Shown: piece by piece, positions 1-8,060 of the stretch
How the letters are laid out: every line of letters starts with the position of its first letter
Position numbering within the stretch: the stretch's first letter is position 1
DNA from: Rubrivivax albus
Lineage (GTDB): Bacteria; Pseudomonadota; Gammaproteobacteria; Burkholderiales; Burkholderiaceae_C
Direction of reading: 5' to 3'
Assembly (NCBI RefSeq): GCF_004016515.1
Contig: NZ_SACT01000002.1
Coordinates: 372,001 to 436,000 of the forward strand
Length of the DNA stretch: 64,000 nucleotides
Program-made: the position numbers and the translations under genes
The notes under the pieces: model-generated
The model's database searches: none
The model's input: only the letters and a program-made list of their open reading frames with translations
Told to the model about the DNA's origin: nothing

Positions 1-67
1 GCAGTCGCGGGCGTTGTCCGCGGCCGGGCGCCCGCCGGGGCCCACCAGCTACGCCGACTGGCCGTGA
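1..67 (+). CDS. C-terminal end of an unidentified protein (5' truncated by window edge)
   Basis: Reading from base 2, an open frame of 21 codons ends with TGA at 65-67, and its last residues are PTSYADWP. It converges on the acetoacetyl-CoA synthetase gene, whose stop is 17 bases away. The protein cannot be identified from so short a piece. It may be a shadow frame, because frame 1 is also open across this stretch. Confidence 0.3.
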   Translation, partial: QSRALSAAGRPPGPTSYADWP

Positions 68-83
68 GCCGATCGGCCTGCGC

Positions 84-2060
84 TCAGGCCGCCGTCGCCC
101 GCCGCTGCGCGTAGGCCACGTAGGTGGCGAAGCTGCCCGGGTTGGCCATCGCATCCGGGCTGGCCACCGCCTCGGGCGCCGCCCCCAGCAGCAGCTTGCG
201 CACCGGCAGTTCCATCTTCTTGCCGGTGAGCGTGCGCGGGATCTCCGGGACCTGCACGATGTCGTCGGGCACGTGGCGTGGCGAGGCGTCCTTTCGGATG
301 CGATCGCGGATGCGCGCTTTCAGTGCATCGTCGAGTTCGGCGCCGGGCTGCAGCACCACGAATAGCGGCATGAACGACGGCTTGCCCAGGTACTCCAGGT
401 CCACGACCAGGCTGTCGCGAATCTCCGGCAGGTCCTCCACCACGCGGTAGATCTCGGCCGTGCCCATGCGGATGCCGTGGCGGTTGATGGTGGTGTCGCT
501 GCGCCCGTAGATCACCGAACTGCCGCGCTCGGTGAAACGGATCCAGTCGCCGTGGCGCCAGAGGCCCGGGTACATCTCGAAGTAGCTCTCCCGATAGCGT
601 TTCCCGTCCGGATCGTTCCAGAAGTACAGCGGCATCGACGGCATGGGCTGCGTGATCACGAGTTCGCCCACCTCGCCGACCACGTCGCGGCCCTGTTCGT
701 CGAAGGCGTGGGCGTCCACGCCCAGCTCACGGCACTGGATCTCGCCCGCGTGCACCGGCAGCGTCGCGGCGCTGGAGACGAATCCGGCGGCGATGTCGGT
801 GCCGCCGCTGATCGACGCCAGCCACAGGTCGGGCTTCACATGCCGGTAGGCCCAGCCGTAGGCGTCCTCGGGTAGCGGCGAACCGGTGGACACCAGCGCG
901 CGCATGGCCGACAGATCCAGGTCGCGGCCAGGCTCCAGCCCATCCTTCATCGCCTGCAGCAGGAAGGCCGCACCGCAGCCGAACAGCGTGACCTTGTGTT
1001 CTGCAGCAAAGCGCCAGGCCGCGTCCGGCGTCGGGTAGCCGGGGTGCCCGTCGAACAGCACCACGGTGGCGCCCATCAGCAGGCCGCCGACCAGCAGGTT
1101 CCAGACGATCCAGCCCGGGCTGCCCAGGTAGAGCATCACGTCGCCTTCGCGCAGGTCGTGCTGGAAGGCCAGTGCCTTCAGGTGCGTGAGCACGATGGCG
1201 CCCTGGCCATGCACCATTGCCTTGGGCAGGCCGGTGGTGCCGGAGGAATAGACGATCCACAGCGGATGGTCGAAGGGCAGGCGCGTGAACTGCAGCGGCG
1301 CCGGCGTGCCGATGGCGTCCGCCCAGCGCACGGCGCCGGGCCAGGGCGGTGCGGCCTCCTCGTCCGGCGCCGGCACGTGCACCACGGCCTGCAGGCTGGG
1401 CAGCTCGCGGATCAGCTCGGCGACGATCTCGCGACGGTCGTGGCGCTTGCCGGCGTAGGTGGTGCTGCCGCCAGCGAACAGCAGCTTGGGCTCGATCTGT
1501 CGGAAGCGGTCGAGCACCACGGTGGCGCCCATGTCGGGCGCGCAGCTGGACCAGATGGTCCCGATGCTGGCGCAGGCCAGCAGCGCCACCACGGTCTCGG
1601 CACGGCTGGGCTGGTAGGAGACGACGCGGTCACCCGCCTCGATCCCCTGCGCGCGCATCCAGGCCGCCAGGGCGCCGACCTGTTCCCGCAGCTCGGCCCA
1701 GGAGACCTCGCGCGGCGGCGCGTCCTCGCGCCGCACGATCAGCGCCGGCCGAGCATCGCTGGCGCGGCGGAAGACGTGCTCCGCGTAGGACAGGCGCACG
1801 TTCGGGAACCATTGCGCGCCGGGCATCTCGCGGCGCGCCAGCACCACCGACGGGTCGCCGTCGGCCTGGATGTCGAAGTAATCCCAGACGTCGCGCCAGA
1901 AGCGGTCCAGGTCGGCCACCGACCAGCGCCACAGCGCCTCGTAGTCGTCGAATCGATCGCCGTGCCGCTGCTGCAGCCAGTGCTGGAAGTGGTGCAGCAG
2001 GCTGGCCTGCTGCTGTGCCGGCGTGGGGGTCCACATCAGCTGGCCGGGCTGCACGCTCAT
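84..2060 (-). CDS. aacS: Acetoacetyl-CoA synthetase (acetoacetate--CoA ligase)
   Basis: This 658-residue protein belongs to the ANL adenylate-forming superfamily. It is predicted to activate acetoacetate to acetoacetyl-CoA in the cytoplasm with ATP and CoA. The AMP-binding P-loop YSSGTTGLPKAMVH is clear, and the length suits the family, about 650 residues. The ATG start at 2060 begins MSVQPGQLMWTP. The frame stays open much further upstream, but that part is antisense to the transporter gene and has no coding character. The link to sulfur metabolism is not obvious. It lies 71 bases downstream of the YeeE/YedE gene and may be read with it. Confidence 0.9.
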   Translation of the reverse strand: MSVQPGQLMWTPTPAQQQASLLHHFQHWLQQRHGDRFDDYEALWRWSVADLDRFWRDVWDYFDIQADGDPSVVLARREMPGAQWFPNVRLSYAEHVFRRASDARPALIVRREDAPPREVSWAELREQVGALAAWMRAQGIEAGDRVVSYQPSRAETVVALLACASIGTIWSSCAPDMGATVVLDRFRQIEPKLLFAGGSTTYAGKRHDRREIVAELIRELPSLQAVVHVPAPDEEAAPPWPGAVRWADAIGTPAPLQFTRLPFDHPLWIVYSSGTTGLPKAMVHGQGAIVLTHLKALAFQHDLREGDVMLYLGSPGWIVWNLLVGGLLMGATVVLFDGHPGYPTPDAAWRFAAEHKVTLFGCGAAFLLQAMKDGLEPGRDLDLSAMRALVSTGSPLPEDAYGWAYRHVKPDLWLASISGGTDIAAGFVSSAATLPVHAGEIQCRELGVDAHAFDEQGRDVVGEVGELVITQPMPSMPLYFWNDPDGKRYRESYFEMYPGLWRHGDWIRFTERGSSVIYGRSDTTINRHGIRMGTAEIYRVVEDLPEIRDSLVVDLEYLGKPSFMPLFVVLQPGAELDDALKARIRDRIRKDASPRHVPDDIVQVPEIPRTLTGKKMELPVRKLLLGAAPEAVASPDAMANPGSFATYVAYAQRRATAA

Positions 2061-2131
2061 CGCACGGGTCTCCTGGAGGGTTCTTCTGGCGGGCCAGTAT
2101 GCCCGCCCGGCGACTCGGCCCGGCGGTCGCG

Positions 2132-3247
2132 TCAGGCCGCCGCGGGGCGGTGCGGCGTGGCGGCGGTCTGCCCGGCGATCGGCTGGTCCAGCAACCCTGC
2201 CGGCCGCTGGTCGACCAGGCGGTCGGTGATGGCCGCAGCGGCCCACATCGCGCACAGCGTGACCCAGGAGGTCATCGTGAACACCGCCGCGCCGCTGAGT
2301 CCGGCGCCGACAGCGCAGCCCCCGGCCGTCATGCCGCCGAAGCCCATCGCGATGGCGCCGACGATGTAGCGGCGCATGCTCGGCCCGCCCTCGAAGCCCT
2401 CGAGCTTGAGCTCGCCGAACAGCGCCGCGGCCAGGAACGAACCCAGCACCACGCCGGGCATCAGGCCCATGTCGAAGTTGGCCGGCTTGTCGCTGACGAA
2501 GAGCACGCGCGTGAGCACCTCGGCCGACGGGCCGGTGAAGCTCAGCGCCTGGATCGGGTGCGGGTCGAAGCCCTGGCTGGCCACGCTGTAGGTGAACCAC
2601 CAGGCCGCGGCAATGGCCAGGCCCACGCCGATGGCGCCACCAAAGCCCCAGGCCGGCACCTTCTGCCGCCGCGCCCAGACGATGGCCGCACCCAGCCAGA
2701 CCAGGCCGAAGACGAAGGCCCCGCCGTGGCCGATGCCGGTGCGCTCGATGAGGTCGCGCGCCGGGCCGCCGTCCACCGTCCACCAGCCGGAGATGGTCTC
2801 GCGCAACGGGGACAGCATGCCGGTCCACGCCGACTGAGCCGCCACGGCGAAGATCAGCCCCGACATCACCGAGCGCAGGTTGCCCTGCGCCGCCAGCACC
2901 AGCAACCGGCTGGAGCAACCGCGAGCCAGGATCATGCCCATGCCGAACAGCGCGCCGCCGATGGCCGCGCCCGACAGGCTGCCGCGCGCCGCGATCTGAC
3001 GTGCATCGGCCGCGTCGAACCAACCCAGCAGAGACAGCAACTGCGTGGCCGTGACCGCGGTGGCAAAGGCGAACAGCCACACCGTGAGCTTGCCGCCGTG
3101 GTGGCCACGTGCGAACTCGATCACCGCCGAGCGCAGGCAGAAGCGCGAGCGCTGGGCGAAGAAGCCGAAGGCCACACCGATCAGCAGGCCGCCGAGCCCC
3201 AGCGTCCAGGGCTCACCCAACCATTCCATGAGCGGGACGAGATTCAT
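2132..3247 (-). CDS. YeeE/YedE family sulfur-compound transporter
   Basis: This 371-residue integral membrane protein has the repeated YeeE/YedE architecture. The family includes TsuA, which imports thiosulfate, and other carriers of reduced sulfur. Characteristic cysteine sites are present: SRFCLRS near residue 37, ARGCSSRL near 110 and GGCAVGAGLSG near 310, all in small-residue-rich helices. It follows the periplasmic DsrE-like gene and soxB on the same strand, which fits a role in taking up a sulfur intermediate made by Sox. The substrate is inferred, not shown. A second member of the family is encoded at 61453-62571. Confidence 0.85.
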   Translation of the reverse strand: MNLVPLMEWLGEPWTLGLGGLLIGVAFGFFAQRSRFCLRSAVIEFARGHHGGKLTVWLFAFATAVTATQLLSLLGWFDAADARQIAARGSLSGAAIGGALFGMGMILARGCSSRLLVLAAQGNLRSVMSGLIFAVAAQSAWTGMLSPLRETISGWWTVDGGPARDLIERTGIGHGGAFVFGLVWLGAAIVWARRQKVPAWGFGGAIGVGLAIAAAWWFTYSVASQGFDPHPIQALSFTGPSAEVLTRVLFVSDKPANFDMGLMPGVVLGSFLAAALFGELKLEGFEGGPSMRRYIVGAIAMGFGGMTAGGCAVGAGLSGAAVFTMTSWVTLCAMWAAAAITDRLVDQRPAGLLDQPIAGQTAATPHRPAAA

Positions 3248-3254
3248 GTTGCCA

Positions 3255-3268
3255 TACCTAAGAGGGTA
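3255..3268. promoter_or_regulatory. Imperfect TACC/GGTA inverted repeat upstream of the YeeE/YedE gene
   Basis: TACCTAAGAGGGTA lies 8 bases before the ATG of the transporter gene. On the coding strand it reads TACCCTCTTAGGTA, which resembles the perfect palindrome upstream of soxY at 8014-8028. It may be an operator, but the match is short. Confidence 0.3.
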
Positions 3269-3335
3269 CAGCGTAGCCCGCGCGGCGTCGTCGCACCTTG
3301 ATGCGCGTCAGATGCGCACCGGCACCAGGCCGTGG

Positions 3336-3746
3336 TCAGGGCTTGATGTAGGCCGCGCCTTCCTTCTGGAGCTTGGCCAGACGCACCACGCCCGACGGCG
3401 TGAAGCCGGCGTCCTGCACGAACTGCTCCTTCTTGAGGTTGCGGTTCTTGAGCGTGATCTCGCAGATCTCGAACTTCACGCCGCGCGCCACCAGGGCCGA
3501 CACCAGCGGCGCGAACTCGCCCGCCTTCTCGTCCTTGGCGCCTTCCATCAGGAAGTCCACGCCGTTGGCATGCGTGACCACGGTGACCTTGGCCGTGGGG
3601 TCCACGTCCATGTGGTTGCGGATGTTGCGCAGGCCCTTGACGGCCTGCGCCTGCGCGTTGTCGATGTGGTAGACGACCAGGTCCTGGCCCTGGGCGGCCA
3701 GGGTGGCACCGGCCAGCAGCGCGGCGGCGATGAGCTTCTTGACCAT
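3336..3746 (-). CDS. Exported DsrE-family protein
   Basis: This 136-residue protein starts with a signal peptide (MVKKLIAAALLAGATLAAQG) followed by a DsrE/DsrF-like fold. A single cysteine sits in the FEICEITLKNR segment near residue 97. Cytoplasmic DsrE proteins carry sulfur on a cysteine, and this version is predicted to be periplasmic. It directly follows soxB (32 bases) and precedes a sulfur transporter, so a role in handling sulfane sulfur released near the Sox carrier is plausible but inferred. The start at 3746 has an AGGAGACAGG ribosome site just upstream. Confidence 0.75.
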   Translation of the reverse strand: MVKKLIAAALLAGATLAAQGQDLVVYHIDNAQAQAVKGLRNIRNHMDVDPTAKVTVVTHANGVDFLMEGAKDEKAGEFAPLVSALVARGVKFEICEITLKNRNLKKEQFVQDAGFTPSGVVRLAKLQKEGAAYIKP

Positions 3747-3778
3747 GTCCTGTCTCCTGATGGTTTGGATGAACGCGA

Positions 3779-5518
3779 CTATGCCAGCCCGGGGTTGCCA
3801 TCCACGCCAATCAGGCGCGGCAAGTTGGGCTTGCGTGTGCTGACCGTGCCCTTGGCCTTGAGCCAGGGTTCGATCACCTCCCAGACCTGCTTGTTGCCGG
3901 CCTTGGCAGCTTCTTCCGACACCGGCGCCCAGCCGGCGACCTTGTAGGTCTTGTCGGCCTCGATGGGCTTGCCGCCCAGGCGCATGTCCTGGATGCGCTT
4001 GCCCATCTCGGCGCCGGGCTCGCACGCGTACGTCAGGCCGCCGATGCGCACCATGTCGCCGCCCTGCTGGTAGTAGGGGTCGGCGTTGAACAGGTTGTCG
4101 CAGACGTCCTCGAGCACTGTCTTGATCATCGAGCCGGGCATGTCGGTCACGGTGGCGTAGCTGTAGGTGGTGGCCACCTGGTCCATCAGCAGCTCGCGCG
4201 TGATCACGTCGCCCGGCAGCAGGCTGGTGCCCCAGCGGAATCCCGGCGAGAAGGCGATCTGCGCGTCCTGCGCCTCCATCAGCGCGTCGCAGATGAGCTG
4301 GTCCCAGCTGCCGTTGAAGTTGCCGCGGCGGTAGAGCAGGCCGTCGGTGACGGCGAGCTTTTCGCCCAGCTTGGCCTCGTAGGGCGCGCGGATCTTCGTG
4401 ATCAGGCCCTGCATCGCCGCATCGGCCGGCAGCATGTCGCTGAACACCGGCAGCAGCTTGTACTGCCAGCGGGCGATCTTGCCGCCCTTGACCTCGAAGT
4501 CCATCACGCCCAGGAACTTGCCGTTGCTGCCGGCGTTGGTCACCAGCGTGGTGCCGCCGGCGTTCTTCACCGGCACGGCCACCGGCACGCCGTCGTGCGT
4601 GTGGCCGCCGAAGATGGCGTCGATGCCGCGCACGCGGCTGGCCATCTTCAGGTCCACGTCCATGCCGTTGTGGCTGACCACGACGACCAGCTGCGCGCCC
4701 TTGCTGCGCGCTTCGTCCACCACCTTCTGCATGTTCTCGTCCTGGATGCCGAAGGTCCAGTCCGCCACCATGTAGCGCGGGTTGGCGATGGGGGTGTAGG
4801 GGAAGGCCTGGCCGACGATGGCCACCGGCACGCCGCCGATCTCGCGGATCACGTAGGGCTTGAACACCGGGTCGCCAAAGTCGGCGGTCTTGACGTTCTG
4901 GGCGACGAAATCGACCTTGCCGGCGAAGTCCTTCTCGACGATCTCCTTCACGCGGTCCATGCCCAGCGTGAATTCCCAGTGGCCGGTCATCACATCCACC
5001 GTCAGCGCCTTGCAGGCGTCGACCATGTCCTGGCCGTTGGTCCACAGCGCGGTGGCGCTGCCCTGCCAGGTGTCGCCGCCGTCCAGCAGCAGCGCGCCGG
5101 GGCGGCTGGCCTTCATGCGCTTGACCAGCGTGGCCAGGTGCGCGAAGCCGCCCACCTTTCCGTAGCGGCGCGAGGCAGCCTCGAAGTCCAGGTAGGTGTA
5201 GGCATGCGCCATCGGCGTGCCGGCCGGCACCTTGGCCAGTTTCAGCAGGTGCTCGCCCACCAGGTGCGGGATCTGGCCCTTCATGTCGCCGATGCCCAGG
5301 TTCACGCTCGGTTCGCGGAAGCGGATGGGCAGCAGCTGCGCGTGGCAGTCGGTCATGTGCAGCAGCGAGACGTGCCCGGGGCCTTTGCCCAGCGGCTTGA
5401 CGTCGTACATCGCCTCGCCGGCGGTGGCGGCATCGGCGTCGGCCCAGCGCCCCAGGCCCATGCCGGCCACGCTGCCGGCGGCCAAGACTTGCAGGAACTC
5501 TCGCTTGCTCAGACTCAT
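3779..5518 (-). CDS. soxB: Thiosulfohydrolase SoxB
   Basis: SoxB hydrolytically releases sulfate from the sulfonate group of S-thiosulfonate bound to SoxYZ in the periplasm. The 579-residue length fits. The 5'-nucleotidase-like metal-binding motifs are visible in order: TDCHAQ, GGDTWQG, GHWE, SHNGMD and GGHTHD. The N-terminus SLSKREFLQVLAAGS looks like a Tat-type export signal with KR in place of RR. The ATG at 5518 has no clear Shine-Dalgarno sequence. Instead an ATAAG/CTTAT inverted repeat abuts the start, and a terminator-like hairpin separates the gene from soxX, so soxB may be under separate control. Confidence 0.95.
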   Translation of the reverse strand: MSLSKREFLQVLAAGSVAGMGLGRWADADAATAGEAMYDVKPLGKGPGHVSLLHMTDCHAQLLPIRFREPSVNLGIGDMKGQIPHLVGEHLLKLAKVPAGTPMAHAYTYLDFEAASRRYGKVGGFAHLATLVKRMKASRPGALLLDGGDTWQGSATALWTNGQDMVDACKALTVDVMTGHWEFTLGMDRVKEIVEKDFAGKVDFVAQNVKTADFGDPVFKPYVIREIGGVPVAIVGQAFPYTPIANPRYMVADWTFGIQDENMQKVVDEARSKGAQLVVVVSHNGMDVDLKMASRVRGIDAIFGGHTHDGVPVAVPVKNAGGTTLVTNAGSNGKFLGVMDFEVKGGKIARWQYKLLPVFSDMLPADAAMQGLITKIRAPYEAKLGEKLAVTDGLLYRRGNFNGSWDQLICDALMEAQDAQIAFSPGFRWGTSLLPGDVITRELLMDQVATTYSYATVTDMPGSMIKTVLEDVCDNLFNADPYYQQGGDMVRIGGLTYACEPGAEMGKRIQDMRLGGKPIEADKTYKVAGWAPVSEEAAKAGNKQVWEVIEPWLKAKGTVSTRKPNLPRLIGVDGNPGLA

Positions 5519-5519
5519 G

Positions 5520-5535
5520 ATAAGTAGCGGCTTAT
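5520..5535. promoter_or_regulatory. ATAAG-N6-CTTAT inverted repeat abutting the soxB start
   Basis: The arms ATAAG (5520-5524) and CTTAT (5531-5535) lie immediately before the soxB ATG. Related CTTATAT/ATAAGC sequences lie upstream of soxY and soxC. This is a candidate operator for a sox regulator. No regulator gene is present in the window. Confidence 0.4.
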
Positions 5536-5547
5536 GTTTGGAAGCTG

Positions 5548-5568
5548 AAAAAGCCCGCCGAGGCGGGC
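5548..5568 (-). terminator. Intrinsic terminator or attenuator between soxX and soxB
   Basis: Read on the minus strand, the arms GCCCGCC and GGCGGGC form a GC-rich hairpin that is followed by five T residues. It lies 11 bases after the soxX stop and 30 bases before the soxB start. It looks like a rho-independent terminator placed inside the sox operon. Confidence 0.7.
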
Positions 5569-5578
5569 CCTTGCAGGG

Positions 5579-6232
5579 TCACTGGTTGACCGGTGAGCGC
5601 GGGTCCAGCAGCAGCGACATCAGGTCGCGGATCTGGCCTTCGTTGAGGATGCCCTTGTGGCCGAACCGCGGCATGTTGGAACATGCCGTGTAGGCCTTGC
5701 TGTTGTAGAGCTTGCCCCAGGTGTACTGGACGATGGCCGCCACCTGGGGGTCGGTCACGTCCTTGACGCCGCGGATCTTCCCGTAGTTCCACAGGCTCGG
5801 GCCGATGGTGCCGTACGAGATCTCCTTGTTGTCGATCTGGTGGCAGTTGTAGCAGTTGCCGCCGTTGTCCTTGGGATCGGTGGACTTGTTGTTCCACGCC
5901 AGGCCACGGCCGTTCTGCGCCAGCTTCTCGCCGGCCTTGAAGTCGCCGAAATACTGCCCGCCGGCGGGCCATTTCACGGTGGCCAGGTTCTGCGCCTCGA
6001 TCATCTTGGCCACGTCGGCCGGCGCGCCGCCGGGCACCGAGCAGGCCTTCTGGCCCAGGTCCTGGTCTAAGCGGTCCATCTTGGCGATGCCCTGGTCACG
6101 GAACGACGACTTCATCATCGCCTGAACCTGCGCGTCCAGGCTGCCGCCGGTGCCGCCGCCGCTGGCACAGCCGGCCAGCAGCAGCACCGCGGCGACCGTG
6201 CCACCGGCGATCTTCCACGTCTTCTTGCTCAT
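5579..6232 (-). CDS. soxX: Cytochrome c SoxX (lipoprotein form)
   Basis: SoxX is the small monoheme subunit of SoxAX, which joins thiosulfate oxidatively to the SoxY cysteine. The single heme motif is CYNCH near residue 137, and a conserved methionine region (NMPRFGH) follows. The N-terminus has the lipobox LLLAGC, so the mature protein is probably a lipid-anchored periplasmic protein. The start at 6232 is the ATG of MSKKTWKIAG, 16 bases after the soxA stop. The 217 residues are on the long side, mainly from the linker after the lipobox. Confidence 0.93.
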   Translation of the reverse strand: MSKKTWKIAGGTVAAVLLLAGCASGGGTGGSLDAQVQAMMKSSFRDQGIAKMDRLDQDLGQKACSVPGGAPADVAKMIEAQNLATVKWPAGGQYFGDFKAGEKLAQNGRGLAWNNKSTDPKDNGGNCYNCHQIDNKEISYGTIGPSLWNYGKIRGVKDVTDPQVAAIVQYTWGKLYNSKAYTACSNMPRFGHKGILNEGQIRDLMSLLLDPRSPVNQ

Positions 6233-6248
6233 GTGATGCTTCCCCCGC

Positions 6249-7052
6249 TCAGCGCTTGATCGCGGGCGCGATGGACTCGGCCCCCTTGGCGTTGACCCCC
6301 ATGTAGGTGGCCAGCGCAAACGTCACCTCCGACGCGAAGCCGGGGTACGGGAAGCGCTGCTGGCGATAGCAGTCGTTCAGGCGCAGCTGCATGCTCCACA
6401 TCTGGCCGTTGCTGACGCGGTAGGCCGGCCAGGCCGCGAAGCCGATGCCGTCACCCGGGTTCTTGGTCAGGTTGGGCAGGTCCTGCAGGCGGATCCGGGT
6501 ACCGTCCTGGCCGTGGCAGGTGGCGCACGAGAAGTCGTACGGGCCACCCTGGTAGAAGAACGCGCGCTCACCCATGGCGTACATGCGGCGCTCTTCGGGG
6601 TGCCCCTGCGGCAGGTCGAAACGCATGCCGCGCGACAGCGACGCCACCCAGGTGGCCAGCGCCGTGACGTTGGCCATCTCGCCCTTGCCGAAAGCCGTCT
6701 TTCGGATCTCGGCGCCGTTGAGGCCCTGCAGCGTCTCCATGCAGGTGACCAGCCGGTCCTCGAGGTCCTGCACGCGGCCGGTGTCGGCAAAGTAGCGCGG
6801 CAGCTTCACGAAGACACCCTTGACCATGCCAGGGCCGAGGCCCAGGTCGCACTTCTCGAGCGACGCGTTCTTTGGGCCGCGCGCCTTCTTCCACAGGTCC
6901 TCGCCCTTGGCCTCGTACAGCTCGGCCGGATTGCCGTCCTCCAGCATCTTGCGGTACTCCGCGATGCCGTCAGCGGCCGATTTCCCCTGCGCGAATGCGT
7001 TGCCGGCCAGCGCCAGCACCGCCACCGCACCCCAGGCGAGTCCGTGTCTCAT
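6249..7052 (-). CDS. soxA: Cytochrome c SoxA (single-heme type)
   Basis: SoxA is the catalytic subunit of SoxAX. The 267-residue protein has a signal peptide ending at ALAGNAFAQG, one CATCH heme motif near residue 176, and a cysteine in RLNDCYRQQRFPYPG that matches the family's conserved catalytic cysteine heme ligand. Only one CxxCH is present, so this is the monoheme form. The ATG at 7052 has an AAGGAGAC ribosome site. A longer in-frame start nine codons upstream is less likely. Confidence 0.95.
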   Translation of the reverse strand: MRHGLAWGAVAVLALAGNAFAQGKSAADGIAEYRKMLEDGNPAELYEAKGEDLWKKARGPKNASLEKCDLGLGPGMVKGVFVKLPRYFADTGRVQDLEDRLVTCMETLQGLNGAEIRKTAFGKGEMANVTALATWVASLSRGMRFDLPQGHPEERRMYAMGERAFFYQGGPYDFSCATCHGQDGTRIRLQDLPNLTKNPGDGIGFAAWPAYRVSNGQMWSMQLRLNDCYRQQRFPYPGFASEVTFALATYMGVNAKGAESIAPAIKR

Positions 7053-7100
7053 CGTTGCTTGTCTCCTTGGTCTTTCCAACCTGCCGGCGAACCCCCGTGC

Positions 7101-7412
7101 TCAGGACACGGTGGCTTCGTCGGTACGCTTTTCGCCCTTGTTGTCCACCCAGCTGATGGTGATCTTGTCGCCGGCCTTGGCGCCCTTGACGGCCATCTGC
7201 ATGAACGGGTTCTTGGACACCGAGGGACCCCACTCGGCGCGCATCACGGTGGCGCCGTTGTGGGCGACGGTGACTTCCTGGATGAACCAGGCCGGGATCA
7301 CCTTGCCGCTCGAGTCCTTGCGCTGGCCGGTTTCCATCTCGTGGCTCATCAGCACACGGACGGTGGCCACGTTGCCTTCGGCCTTGGCGCGGATGCGCAT
7401 CGGGTCTGCCAT
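7101..7412 (-). CDS. soxZ: Sulfur carrier complex subunit SoxZ
   Basis: This 103-residue immunoglobulin-like subunit pairs with SoxY to form the periplasmic sulfur carrier. It has no signal peptide, which is normal because SoxZ is exported with SoxY. Motifs such as PAWFIQEV and GPSVSKNPF are typical of the family. It lies 73 bases after soxY and 48 bases before soxA. Confidence 0.95.
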   Translation of the reverse strand: MADPMRIRAKAEGNVATVRVLMSHEMETGQRKDSSGKVIPAWFIQEVTVAHNGATVMRAEWGPSVSKNPFMQMAVKGAKAGDKITISWVDNKGEKRTDEATVS

Positions 7413-7485
7413 GTCAATCTCCTGAATTCAGTGCGGAACGGGATGTACGGGATGTCGTGACTTGGGCTCGCGGAGCCCGAGGACA

Positions 7486-7944
7486 TCAACCGCCACAGCC
7501 CCCCAGCGTGACCTTGATTTCCTTGACCGCGTAGGCCACCTTGCCGTCGGCCAGCATCGCCACCGCGTACACGTTGGACGACTGACCCATCTTGACGCGG
7601 GTGGACACGCTGGCGTCAACCTTGTCGGTGATGTCGAAGCTGGCTGCCAGCGCGCTGGGGTTCTTCTCCACCAGCAGCATCAGGCGCTTGACGCCCGGCA
7701 ACGTGCTCGACGCGCCCACCGGCACCACGGCGCCGTTCTCGGCGATGTCCGGGCCGGTGATGGTGACGTCCTTGCTCTCGGCCGGCGCAGAGCCGCCCAT
7801 GGCGGCCACAACCTCGGCCATGGTCTTGCCCTTGAACGCGGCCTCGTTCCACGCCGCCTGGGCAGCGGCCGGCAACAGGCCGGCGGCGGCCATCAGGCCG
7901 GCAACCTTGGCGCTGTGACCCAGCACCTCTCGACGTGTTTGCAT
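7486..7944 (-). CDS. soxY: Sulfur carrier protein SoxY
   Basis: SoxY carries the pathway intermediates on a cysteine in a flexible C-terminal arm. The protein has 152 residues and ends GGCGG, with the carrier cysteine at position 150. The N-terminus MQTRREVLGHSAKVAG is a Tat signal with RR. The start at 7944 follows an AAGGAG ribosome site that overlaps the palindrome CTTATATAAG, so a repressor bound there would also cover the ribosome site sequence. Confidence 0.96.
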   Translation of the reverse strand: MQTRREVLGHSAKVAGLMAAAGLLPAAAQAAWNEAAFKGKTMAEVVAAMGGSAPAESKDVTITGPDIAENGAVVPVGASSTLPGVKRLMLLVEKNPSALAASFDITDKVDASVSTRVKMGQSSNVYAVAMLADGKVAYAVKEIKVTLGGCGG

Positions 7945-7953
7945 CGTTTGCTC

Positions 7954-7963
7954 CTTATATAAG
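7954..7963. promoter_or_regulatory. Palindrome CTTATATAAG at the soxY ribosome site
   Basis: This is a perfect 10-base palindrome. On the coding strand it reads CTTATATAAGGAG and so overlaps the ribosome-binding site of soxY. The half-site GCTTATAT recurs upstream of soxC (10512-10520), and CTTAT/ATAAG arms occur upstream of soxB. This is a candidate operator. Confidence 0.5.
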
Positions 7964-7982
7964 CAATGCCTGACTCAATGAT

Positions 7983-8028
7983 CCGCCATCCTGACGGTGG
8001 CGGAAACCGGACATACCCTCACAGGGTA
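7983..8028. promoter_or_regulatory. Hairpin and perfect palindrome in the soxD-soxY spacer
   Basis: The 116-base spacer holds two structures. A stem has arms CCGCCATC (7983-7990) and GGTGGCGG (7996-8003), with one G-T pair. The perfect inverted repeat TACCCT-CAC-AGGGTA lies at 8014-8028. Together with the CTTATATAAG site this suggests a separate promoter, a regulatory site, or an mRNA processing point for soxYZAX. Confidence 0.45.
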
Positions 8029-8060
8029 CGCCGGCGGGGATTCGCGACGGGGGTCGCAGC

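Noticed and set aside
84..3080. A 998-residue fused acetoacetyl-CoA synthetase
   Set aside because: The extra N-terminal part is antisense to the YeeE/YedE gene and lacks family similarity. The ATG at 2060 gives the normal length.
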